From contig JAEVLN010000011.1 in the NCBI GenBank assembly GCA_018350325.1, positions 1,918,449 through 1,982,448 of the forward strand: DNA of 64,000 bases. Reading direction: 5' to 3'. The position numbers were made by a program, and so were the translations under genes. Shown here piece by piece: positions 10,110-19,635 of the stretch. Numbering within the stretch: the first letter of the stretch is position 1; the number at the start of each line of letters is the position of its first letter. The stretch comes from Globodera rostochiensis. Taxonomy: Eukaryota; Nematoda; Chromadorea; Rhabditida; Heteroderidae. The notes beneath the pieces were generated by a model that did no database searches, had not been told where the DNA came from, and was given only the letters and a program-made list of their open reading frames with translations.

Positions 10110-12681
10110 CTTTTGTTTCTAAATTTCAATATGAGATAATCTGATATGACAGAGAATTTTGGCAAAGTCTTTTAAAAATTCACAATCATTTTCTATCGTA
10201 CAGACTTGCAGGGGTACCCAGAAAATTTTCGGGGGGGGGGGGGGGGTCAAGAAGTTGATTCTTAGGGTTTTTTGGTTTTATTTCATTTTTCTTAAGCAAT
10301 TTTTTTCAAAAAAGTTCGATTTAGGCAAATTTTTTAACTTTTTTTTTGTTAAAAAATTGTAAAAATTTCGAAAAATTTTCCGATTTTCTCAAAAAAATAT
10401 ATTTTTTTGCGAATTCTCTTGGAACCCCATAATTTGCAAAAGAATTAATATAAATTGGAGGCAGGGTATTTAAAATGAAATGCCTACCAATTTGAGTTAT
10501 TGTATTCAGAATGGGGTTGCCAGCCGTCGTCGGGGTTGTAATTTTTGGGGTTCGGGAGCAAAAAAATCTCGGCAAAATTTACGGGTCAAAAAATTGGGTT
10601 CCTGAGCGAAACCCGGGCAAAAAAGTCTGATGATCCGGGGTCGGGGCCCAAAAGAGTTCAGAAAGTTTGGGTAATTATGGCCCAGAATTTATTGCCCAGT
10701 GGGGAATAACACAATTTTTAAAGAAATAAACAAATGTGGGGGCGAATGATGGACTTTTAGGGCGGAATAAAATGTGTAAGAAAATGAAATAATAAAAAAA
10801 GGATTTGCAGACGGCGGCGGTTGGGTCACATTTTTTTATGTTTTGAAGGCGATGGGCTGTGAATGTGTAACAAAGAAAGGCGATTTCAATCAGCAGAGCT
10901 GCAAATTTACATAAAAATGTTCAGAAATTGCAGAGAATAGGGAACGAACAAAAAGAGTATGGCTCTTTTCTTTCTAAAAAAATTTCAATTCCCGAAAACG
11001 GAATAATTTGTTAAATTGGTATTTAGGTATAGTTGGGGAAAACCCGGCGGCTTTTTGGGTCAAAACCGGAACCTCTCTAAAAAAAGACGGAATTTTCTAT
11101 AAATTAGAGCCAGTGAAAGTCGGCACTTTCCCTCCCAAAAAAATGCTGTGATAATTCAAAACTCTGTGCGCATCTTTGGTCAGCGTGTTTGGCCTTTGGC
11201 CGGAGACAGAAAGTGAAGAAAATGGGAAAATATGCGAAACGCCGGAGGGGATCGATAAATGTTTGGGGTGGGAGGAGTGAAAGGCTTTTACTTATGCTCA
11301 ATGTTCTTCATCTTTTGAATTCTCGGGTCTATTCCTTTTTTATAACAAATAAACTTTTTGTAATAAATAGAGATCGGACAGGACCGGGCCCTGACCAGGA
11401 TTTTTCTGGGCCCGGTAGTCCCCGGGTCTTGGTGATTTTAGAGAAACCAACAGACTACCGGGACTTTCAGGACAACCCGGGTTCCGGGTCCGATAGAGCT
11501 GAGAATCAGGCTACCCGAACCGGGTCAGGTTTGATAAAATTTACAATTTTTCTGTTTGTATAAAAGGCAGACGTAATAGAGTTTATCCATTATATTTGAT
11601 CATAGCATCGTTTTTTATAAAAAATTTTCAAAAAACGCGCAAATATTGGCAAAAATTGTGACGAGCCATTTGTGCTTAAAATTATAAAACTATTTTCTCC
11701 ACTATTTAGTGGCTAGTTTTTTAAATTACGAATAGTTAGGTAGGTTAAAATAATTTGAAAATATGTTTAATAACTGAGATGATTTGAAACTCAATTTCTA
11801 AATTTAAAAACTTTTCGATTAACGTCAGAATTCTACATGCAGGGAAAAAAATCCTCTAAATAAAAAGAATTAAAATCATAATCATTAAATCGTCGGGAAT
11901 TTGTGTGCTTGTTCATATAAAAACTTGCTGATTTTTAACGACTAAAAGTCCGCTACGAATATAATTTAATAAAAATAATTAATTTAATTTACCATTTATT
12001 TATCGAAGATAAACTGTTAAACCCGGGCTAAGAACCTAAAGACGAGCACCCCGATCCTCTATCGTCAACCCGGGGTAAGGCCCATTAACCCGGAGACCAG
12101 CACCAGCAGCAGTGATTTCCCGGTTTCAATGCCGGCAACCGCGGCACCGCCAGAAAAAATGGAACCGGGAAAACACTGAGCAACAGGCCCCTATTTTTTC
12201 TTACTTAGATATTTTTGTATTTGATTTTTGCTATAAAAAATATTCAATTCTTAATTGTTGACTAAAGACTATTTTTCGATTATGTTTTTCAAAACATATA
12301 ATTACAAATTATGTATGTAAACAGATAAAAATTTGTTTTCTAATACATAATTAAGATCATTATTATTTGTTTTTTATGTGAATAGTAAAATGGATCAAAG
12401 AAAGTCAAGGGTACACGGTGCTCAGAATAGATGTGACAACAAATTAAGGACATTTCATATTTTAGGGCATTGATTTGATGCTAATACAAAGAATTAATGT
12501 ATAATTGGCGTACAAACGACCGAATCCAGCAGAACGGATTCGAATACAGACCGGGGCAATAACTTGCTTCAACTTTAACCGATTTTGATGATTATATATT
12601 GCCCTGGTCTGTCTGTATTCAGACCGGTCTGGATTCGGTACAAGATCCCGCTTAAATAAAAACATCGTTTCGAAAATTGTC
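10110..12681. other. 2.5-kb gene-free stretch with small inverted repeats
   Basis: No exon with family features was found. 10225-10247 has a long G run. About 11371-11503 is a GC-rich element with ends of the type ATCGGAC..CCGG in inverted orientation. About 12507-12650 is an imperfect palindrome (left GACCGAATCC..GACCGGGGCAAT, right inverted), typical of a MITE. 12000-12180 is a GC-rich block (CCCGGG and CCGG words) with no reading frame I can support. Confidence 0.4.
12507..12650. repeat. palindromic MITE-like sequence
   Basis: The left half (CCGAATCC..GAATACAGACCGGGGCAAT) and right half (ATTGCCCTGGTCTGTCTGTATTC..GGATTCGG) are inverted copies around an AT-rich centre near 12580. No clear target duplication was identified. 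Confidence 0.6.
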
Positions 12682-13848
12682 TCATTTAAATTGTTGCACA
12701 AATTGGACAGCATTGATCACCTCGATGCGATTGTTGACCAACACGGATGCCTCGTCCAAACCACTTTCGATCAGTGCTGAAAAGTCATTATTTTTTGCAC
12801 AGAAACAGTCTGAGAAAGGTTTAAAATGCTAATTTTTGCTTCCTTAGTGTAATGATCAAAAAAAAAACTCTCCTTATTTAAACTAGGCCCCCTAATCTTT
12901 CACATTGGCACCAGCAAATTCAAGAAAAGCGGCCGGTCCAAACCTGACAAGAAAAAGACACGCAGTTTTGGATCACCGACGCGCTTCTCGCGCGCAACAC
13001 TGACGGTGCAGTCCAACAGTTTCTGAAGGTTTAAGCCCCGTTGGTCGCACAAATGCATTTTCATGCACTCCACGGTATTGCAAGCAAGAAATTCGCCCGC
13101 CACTGCCATGTACGGCTTGGCCTCCGGGCCGATCTCCCTGAAAATTTGTGTGTAGAAAATCGAACAATCACACACGATCCACAGGGATTGAAGTTTGTAG
13201 TGGGCGGCCGAATGCCGCGGCAAAAAATCACACTGATCGCGATCACAAAAAACCCCGGGGTTCGAGACCTTTGAATTCCTAGGTTCTCGGGATTCCCCAT
13301 TTCCCAAAAACGCAATGAATGACTGACTGACTGACGAGAAAATGGTTTTGTAATTTATATGTACAAAAGTTTAATGGTGGTCATATGATGCCACATAACC
13401 AAGACGGAATTGCGTTTTGCGGCGAACAACACGGCGCGAAGCTCATCTAACTGACTGAAAAGAGAGCAAAATTTGCGTTAAAATATATATTTTTTATAAA
13501 ATTATTCTTTTTGTTTTTTCTTCTAAAATATATATTTTTTATAAAATTATTCTTTTTGTTTTTTCTTCTCTTACATGCGACGAAACATAATCATTTCAGG
13601 GTCAAGCATTACAATTGCCTTGCACTCGTTCGACATCTCATGCGGTGAATGAAGGACTAAAATTGAAAATTTTGATCAAAAAATGGATCAACCCTCTGAT
13701 TTGAAGAGCTGAAAGCCCAAAAATAAAAAAATCTAAAAAACTGTTTCAAAAAAATCTGACCTATATTAAAACACCTAATTAAAAAAATATTTCCCATTAT
13801 TTACTCACCCAAAACTTGACGAATTTGTTTTTTGTGTGGCATATTCAT
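12682..13848 (-). CDS. unknown 166-residue protein, 5 exons
   Basis: Modelled exons 13848-13809, 13656-13575, 13454-13365, 13137-12944, 12776-12682; all four junctions are in phase with consensus acceptors (ttttag, ttttcag, attttcag, cttttcag). The protein starts MNMPHKKQIRQVL and has no signal peptide or membrane segment. It contains a mixed alpha/beta-looking core with several Cys (SNECKAIVM, GEFLACNTVECMK, HLCDQRGLN, KLLDCTVS) and ends VNNRIEVINAVQFVQQFK. I do not recognise the family. The donor of exon 3 could instead be GTGGCA at 13393, which would drop about ten residues. A tRNA-derived SINE lies immediately upstream of the start codon. A longer open frame at 12900-13307 reads through two introns and is not the product. 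Confidence 0.6.
13477..13571. repeat. tandem duplication of about 48 bp in an intron
   Basis: Two almost identical copies of an AT-rich unit (TAAAATATATATTTTTTATA followed by AAATTATTCTTTTTGTTTTT) sit head to tail in intron 2 of the unknown gene. Near-perfect identity suggests a recent duplication. Confidence 0.75.
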
Positions 13849-13849
13849 T

Positions 13850-14045
13850 ACACACAATAAGCGATAGGTAACCCCGGCCGAACCCACGACCTTCGGTGCA
13901 CTGTCCAGCTTCACACCCAAACCAATGCTTTTTCCGACTGAGCTAACGGGGCGTCCTATTAGCCGTCCCTCTTATGGATATTTATGCACCCGTCCTGAGG
14001 CGTTTTAACCGTCCAAGCCAGCTCTGGACACTCTCGTTTCCTTAC
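13850..14045 (-). mobile_element. tRNA-derived SINE
   Basis: Read on the minus strand it carries a tRNA-like head: an A-box-like segment (GTTAGCTCAGTCGG) and a B-box-like segment (GGTCGTGGGTTCGGCC) about 60 bases apart. The tail GGGTTACCTATCGCTTATT follows. The same family, including upstream flank (GTCCAGAGCTGG..GTTAAAACG) and tail, recurs at 28917-29060, with a tail fragment at 7783. The two full copies differ in the tRNA-like part, so this is not a functional tRNA gene. Confidence 0.7.
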
Positions 14046-14340
14046 AACGCTAACAAAGCTTCAAATGGCTTGGTTTAGTTGAGTTTGAATAAAGATAAAG
14101 CTAAACTCAGACTTAACTGGCACAGACTCAACTGTCCCGCTCACCCTATCCTCTTTATGAGGTGATATTATCTCATATTTAAGCCTAGTCTTCTATTTAT
14201 ACCACCACCACCTTCGGGGAGAACGGGCGGTGAAGACGTTTGCTGTGGCACCGAAGTCGTGAAACATTTGGGCGGGCTCTGAACCCCGCCATTTGCCGCT
14301 AGCACTTCGGTACGGCTTTCTTAGCATAATTTGTTAAATG
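14046..14340. other. short intergenic stretch
   Basis: Region between the SINE and the 3' end of the zinc-finger gene. No exon or element with definable ends was recognised; a CACCACCACCTTCGGGG word near 14200 is the only distinctive feature. Confidence 0.4.
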
Positions 14341-15277
14341 TTATTTTGTGGAATAACGCGGCATTTTGCCATTTTCAGACATACCAGAATTGTCTTTTTC
14401 TTCTCCTCCGTTTGCTCTTTTAACCAATGGTTTGGCCGCCAACTTTTTAACTTCTCCTTTCAGCACACTTTTGTTGCTCTCGTCCAATTTCGGCACCAGC
14501 AGAGGCAGCGGCGGCACATTGTTGTTGGCCGACGGCATTAGCGTAACATTGTCGCCCTCCGGTTTTGTTGGCATTTTTGTGCCGGCCATCGACTTTTTCT
14601 GTCGCTGCATTGTTTTCATGTTCAATTGCGCAGGCGGCCCAAACAAACTGTCAACAGACAAAACAGCAGCAACACCTGAAGAGAAAAACTGGCACTGTTT
14701 CAGGCTGAACCACACGGAGCGCGAGAATCAGAAATCGCTAACTCTCGTGGCAAAGTCAAAAAACAATTCGATCAAATCGCAAAAACCATTTTTTATTGAA
14801 CAGTGAATGGGGAGCATAAAGTTTGGGTCTGTCTTGTTCTGGACGTGCCAAAGGGCGTCCAGAATTCTCGTTAGGCCATGACCGGGCCAGGCGGCACATT
14901 TCTTTATATGGTCAGGTTGGCAACAGCTACAGCTTCATCAATCAGCAAATGACAAAGGACTCCCCGGGTCGCTTACCCTTAGGCGGTGCCTTTCGCGACG
15001 TTTTTGCCATCGTTGCGGATGTGGTTGAGGGCAACTTTCGCTTCCGCTGCTTTTTTCCACCGCTACTGCCGAGGTCGAGCTGTTTCTCCAACAGTTTGAC
15101 CGCATATTGTGGATGCACTAACACAATGTGCCGGGTCATTGAGGCGAGATCCGCGCCGAGCATTTGGCCACATTCCATGCACAGTGCGCCGGTGTTCCCG
15201 TTGCGGAACTCGTGCCGCTCGAACAGGTCGACGGCCCAAACGCAAGACAGCAAAATTTTGTCCAAAAATTCGTACAT
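14341..15277 (-). CDS. C2H2-type zinc-finger protein with basic tail, 2 exons
   Basis: Exon 1 is 15277-14977 and exon 2 is 14675-14341 (minus), in phase, 211 residues. Exon 1 contains CMECGQMLGADLASMTRHIV followed by LVH (C-x2-C-x12-H-x4-H), a single C2H2/BED-like zinc finger, then a Lys/Arg-rich stretch (GGKKQRKRKLP) that looks like a nuclear-localisation signal. Exon 2 is Lys/Pro/Asn-rich and low in complexity, ending PRYSTK. Probably a nuclear DNA- or RNA-binding protein; BED fingers are often transposon-derived, but no transposase part is visible. Donor GTAAGC and acceptor CTCTTCAG are good. No family assignment beyond the finger. Confidence 0.65.
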
Positions 15278-15397
15278 TTAAACAAAAAATTTATTTTTTC
15301 TAAACAAAAAAGATCAACTTAAATGAAAACAAATCTTTGGAGACGACGCCTTAATGGCTTATGAGTGAATGGAATAGACAGTAAAGTTCCAAACAGT

Positions 15398-15600
15398 AAG
15401 AATTCCATTTGTGGGGGGGGGGGTACAGTATAAATTCCATTTGTGGGGGAGGGGGAGGGTACAGTAATAAATTCATTTTGGGGGGGGGAGGGGTACAGTA
15501 TAAATTCCATTTGTGGGGGGGGGGGGGTACAGTATAAATTCCATTTGTGGGGGGGGGGGGTACAGTATAAATTCCATTTGTGCAGTATAAATTCCATTAC
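15398..15600. repeat. minisatellite with poly-G linkers
   Basis: Six to seven copies of a unit of about 30-36 bp: TACAGTATAAATTCCATTTG followed by TGGGGG runs of variable length (10-12 G). Variation lies almost entirely in the G run. One copy has ATTCATTTTG. Open frames on the minus strand across this block are artefacts of the repeat. Confidence 0.85.
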
Positions 15601-16054
15601 CAACCCCCTTTTTAATTAAAATTGCCACAATGAAGGTTGTCAAACAAAGACGTTTCCGGTGATCGGATCTGTGCTGATGTCTAAAATGCCCCCCCCCCCA
15701 ATTAATTGGTTTAAAATTTTGGTTTGTTTTCAAAAAACAAAACTACTAAATATACAAATTTCAAGGTCAAGGGGTTCAATTGTTTGTTTAAAATCACAGA
15801 CACAGAAGAGAGAGTTGATATTATTTTATTATGGGGTGGTGAGAAGTGCACAAAAAAGCGACGTCACTTTGGGTTTGTGCGTCAAGCAACCATTTTAATG
15901 TGAATTAACATAATATGCATATTATAACAAAAACCAAACTGTTCACATCCAACGAATATAAAATGGATCCGTTTGTTTGGTGATTCATATTGGAAGTGTC
16001 ACTTTCGGACGCTGTTAAAACGACCTGCTGCTTGCTGCCTCAGATATTTAACAC

Positions 16055-16269
16055 TGGGGTAGCACGGGACCGGGACCAGTACTGAAATGGTCAATTTTCC
16101 CAATTTTGGTACTGAAATTTTGATCCCAGTTTTTCAAAATTCCTTTAAACTCTCTTATACTGGTCCCGGTTTTTACCAATCATTTTTTTGTCCAGTAAGT
16201 CCCGGTTTTTTTGACCGGGACCAAATTTAGTCCCGGTCCCGATTTTCCAAAAGACCATGCTACCCTATG
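16055..16269. mobile_element. small hAT-like element (GGGTAGCA ends)
   Basis: Inverted ends TGGGGTAGCACGG (left) and TAGGGTAGCATGG (right, inverted) flank a 215-bp segment rich in GGGACCGG/CCGGTCCC words. The direct repeat TATTTAACAC occurs on both sides (16045-16054 and 16270-16279). The repeat is 10 bp, longer than the usual 8, so the exact ends are uncertain. Similar internal sequence occurs around 40292-40450. Confidence 0.6.
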
Positions 16270-16279
16270 TATTTAACAC

Positions 16280-16999
16280 CATTTTCCGTTTTTGTGGTGA
16301 TCCACTCGACGGTTTGGAAGTGAAAAGCTAGGAATTGGATTTTGGATTGAATAATTGGGCGATTGATCAGTGAGAAAGCGATGTTCATCCGAATAATTAA
16401 AAACCAAAAGTTAGGTAATTTAATATTTAAGTGAGTAAAAATTGGTTGAATAAATGAATAACAAAAAAGGGCATCCAACCCAACCTGTCCTGAACCATCT
16501 TTTTCGGGACTGAGTGGGCCGTCCTCTCCGCTGAAACGTATTACCTCTTCAGCAGACCGGGCACACAAACCAACTCTCCAACTAAATTTATCGGTGCAGG
16601 GAAACTGCCCGCGCCGGAGATAAGGGAACAAAAAATGTGCGATGGGGAGCAGAAACAAAAAGAGAGCGTCGGGGGGCGCACAATTTATCCGTGGGATTAT
16701 CTCTGAAGCAAAAATGTGAAGATGAACATGAAGAAGTTGTTCAACAAGCTGGGCGATGGAGCAGAAGATAGAGAGCAGTGACCCCCGGGGGTTGAAGGGG
16801 GGGGGGGGGTAATGGTTGTACTTTCGGTCGGAAATGTGATACCAAGAAGTGAGGGAGGGGGGAGGGGGGAGGGGGGAAGGGGAGGGGGAGGGACTGGCTA
16901 GATCAAAGTGTTAACAGTATAAAACAGAGGTGGTCAAATTATTTGGGAGAAGGTGGGGGGGGGGGGTCGGGGAATTTAAGACCGAATTTCCACTCAACT
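16280..16999. other. gene-free stretch with G-rich tract
   Basis: 16795-16810 and especially 16853-16893 consist of runs of 3-6 G separated by single A on the plus strand (GGGAGGGGGGAGG type), able in principle to form G-quadruplexes. A 133-codon open frame at 16260-16658 (minus) overlaps the preceding element and has no family features; I do not call it. Confidence 0.45.
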
Positions 17000-17236
17000 T
17001 TGGCCATGAATTGTAAAGAATATGCCCGCAAGTGCACAAATATTTAAGAGACCAAACATTTTTGCTTCGTCATCACGAAGCATCCGTCGATGATAAGCTT
17101 TTGGAGAGCCAAGTTGTTGTTCTGTCATGAAATTCATTTTGCTGATGAGAAACTCGGCCAAATCGCTGGGCAACAAATGGACTTTTTCCCTCAGCAATTC
17201 TTTTAAAATCCGACTGATTAAATTACAGGGTGACAC
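17000..17236 (-). pseudogene. C-terminal fragment of the C-terminal-anchor family (copy C)
   Basis: Minus-strand codons 17210-17000 read LKELLREKVHLLPSDLAEFL, ISKMN and then a degenerate C-terminus with YHRRML and a hydrophobic end. This matches the last third of the gene at 17768-18640. No N-terminal exons are found upstream within 500 bases. It lies tail-to-head behind the complete copy, so it is probably a partial tandem duplicate that has decayed. Confidence 0.65.
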
Positions 17237-17767
17237 AAAAGTCCTGCACCACTTATTTTTTATTAATTGTATAATGCATTAAAATGCGCATAAATTACTT
17301 TTAATTGCCACCAAGCTCATGCAGTGCATTCAAATCACAGACTTTATCGGAAAATAGATTGAATTACAAAATAAAGTGGCCATTCTAATTCCGAATACAG
17401 AAAATACAGAGAAGTTCGGGAAAAAGTGTTCGTTCGGACCTCAGACTGACTTGCCTTTTCAAAAAAAAAAAATTGTTGGGAAGATTTTAAAAGGCAAATT
17501 TTTTTGTTTTTGAAACTGAGTCACAATGACAGCAAGCAACTTTTTGACAAATTTTGCCATTTAATTTTTATAAAGCCAGATTTTGCTTTGGCCAAGCTAG
17601 TAATTAGCTTTCCTACAATGTTGAGCTTTGATGATACCAAATTTGTAAGATTTGATCGGTTTTGAGAAGAGTTATGAAGTTTAAAACAGATTTTATGGGG
17701 GAGGGGGGGGGGCTATTGGAGTAATCCCCCTAATTTGTAAGACTGAATTCCAGCCCCCACATCAACT
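17237..17767. other. intergenic
   Basis: AT-rich spacer between the decayed fragment and copy B. Short G runs occur near 17700. No exon recognised. Confidence 0.4.
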
Positions 17768-18640
17768 TTAGCCATGAGTTGCAAGATAATAAACACCACC
17801 AAAGAACGCAACAACTATAAGCACCAAAGAAATGCTGATGAAAACAAAGGGTTTTTGATCGGCTTCACGACGCATCCGTCGATAACCAGCTTCTGAAGGG
17901 CGATGTTGTTCTTTGGTCAATTTAGCTGCCTTTTTAAAAGAATTTTCCGATTTTTTGTCCCCAATTCTTTCATCGATGGTAACGGAATTCATTTTGCTGA
18001 TGAGAAACTGAAGCAAGTCGCTGGGCAACAAATGGACGTTGTCCCCCAGCAATTCCTTTAGGGCACTTTTCCAAGGGTGGCCCTCGGGCAATACATTCAA
18101 ACAAAGTCTTGCCACTAAACCGCCAGTTTCAAGGAGTTCAGAATCTTTTTTGGCATTTTTCAATTCTTGAAGGAGTTGCCGCTCTTTCAACTTCAGTTGT
18201 GGCAAAATCGGAGGGCCATTCTTTGTAAACGTTTCAATTAGTTCAAAATTGAACATGGAATTGTCCTTTTTTGCTTCATTGCAAACTTTGGCAACACTTT
18301 GAAGAAGCCGAACAAATTCCGAATGTTCAGCAACAACCTTTGGGTATTTCGAATTGCCCTGCAATTTTTGAATGATTTGGCATCCTTTCGCCAACGCTCT
18401 TTCTTCTGCCGCTTTTCCTCCGGCATCCGACAGCGAATTCGCCATTTCTGAATATGTACAAAATGCCATTTAAATCGATTTCTTTACACTTTTAGACGCA
18501 CCTTTCAATTCGACCAACAAGCTGGAATTATAATCCTCAGAATTCGGAAGAATTTCCAAATTTTCAGACTTTTTTTGAACATGCGCACAGTTGAAGACGA
18601 ATATTGTTGAGGTCAACAAAAAAAAGATGGGTAAAAGCAT
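17768..18640 (-). CDS. secreted/type I-like protein with C-terminal membrane anchor, copy B
   Basis: Exon 1 is 18640-18502 (signal peptide MLLPIFFLLTSTIFVFNCAH) and exon 2 is 18447-17768, separated by a 54-nt intron; 272 residues. It is clearly paralogous to the gene at 2807-3656 along its whole length: AEERALAKGCQIIQKL, RLLQSVAKVCNEAKKDNSMF, FTKNGPPILPQLKLKERQLL, LLPSDLLQFLISKMN. The C-terminus is a single strong hydrophobic helix (about residues 246-268, FISISLVLIVVAFFGGVYYL) after an Arg-rich stretch (GYRRMRREAD), so the protein is probably membrane-anchored after secretion or retained in the secretory path. Function unknown. An ATGCCA box (minus) lies at about 18734, roughly 95 bases upstream of the start. 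Confidence 0.75.
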
Positions 18641-19635
18641 TGCAAAAGCTTTATCAAATCCAATAAAAAATTTGGCTAACTATTTTAGTGACTGCCAATG
18701 AGCTTTAGCGCGCTGTGTTGGATGACGTGGATTGGCATTTACCAATAGACAAAATTATAATGGTGGTGAAGTCGATATACTCAAGGCTACATTATACAAC
18801 AAAAGTGCATGGATGAGCTCTCCGTAAAATCTTTTGAGAATTACCTAAACTAAATTGATTCTAATGCGAATCAATAAAATATTATGATTTTAAAAAGCTG
18901 TACAATATGTAATTTTTAAGGATTATTCAATCAAAGTCGGGGTCATGTTCAGGGATTGATTGAAAATCCTCGCAGATCGGGGTCTGGGATGATTCAAAAT
19001 CGTTTAGAATTTCCCAAATTAACCGGGTAATTCCAGAATTAACCGATTTCCAAATTAACCGTAACATATATAAAAGGCGTATTAATTCAGTAGGGGTACA
19101 AAACTCAAAATTTACCAAGAACCAAAACCGAGACAAACAGCCGAGACTCTCAAGACAACCAAAAAATTTTTGAGTCAAGACCCGAGACCGAGACTCTCGA
19201 CATGTCTTGTGTATATTCACCACCAAAAGTTTGGTGTCGTTGGAATAAAAACAGCTGCCAATTCATTTCAAACGACTTTCACTTTTTTAACAACAAATAA
19301 TGTTATGGACCTTCCACTATTAAAGATGAACACGTCATTTTAGAACATGACCTCAGTCGATCGAACAACGATTCGCGGTAACTTTTGGCTTGTCTGCTGA
19401 TCAGTTCATAAATATTCATTAGGTGTGCTTACAGTCTGCCATTTATGCTTTTGTCCATTTGATCTCCCGTCACAACACGCACAAAATATGTTTAAGGAAT
19501 TTTATTTATAATTGTTTTGATGTATAGTTATTTTCAGTGTTTGGTCATTATAGGGTGAGCTAGATTAGAGCTTTTTTTGAATTAGCTTAATAATTTATTC
19601 GATTAAAATAATTAAATTCAAAAAGTGTGGCCATA
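18641..19635. other. divergent intergenic region with small repeats
   Basis: Shared upstream region of copy B (left, minus) and the membrane gene at 19636 (right, plus). 19100-19210 holds GAGACTCTCGA/CGAGACTC words resembling the tctcgag element families. No exon recognised. TATA-like AT-rich sequence is abundant and not informative. Confidence 0.4.

Noticed and set aside
12900..13307. single-exon 135-residue minus-strand protein
   Set aside because: It reads through an acceptor at 13138 and a donor at 12943; splicing these gives a phase-consistent five-exon gene.
13861..13960. tRNA gene on the minus strand
   Set aside because: A- and B-box-like sequences are present but the acceptor and anticodon stems do not pair and the same segment recurs with a SINE tail at 28917.
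15319..15733. repetitive secreted protein with NGIYTVPPPP-like units
   Set aside because: It is a minus-strand translation of the poly-G minisatellite; the frame changes with each G-run length.
16260..16658. 132-residue minus-strand protein
   Set aside because: It overlaps the end of a transposable element, has no domain, signal peptide or homologue in the window.
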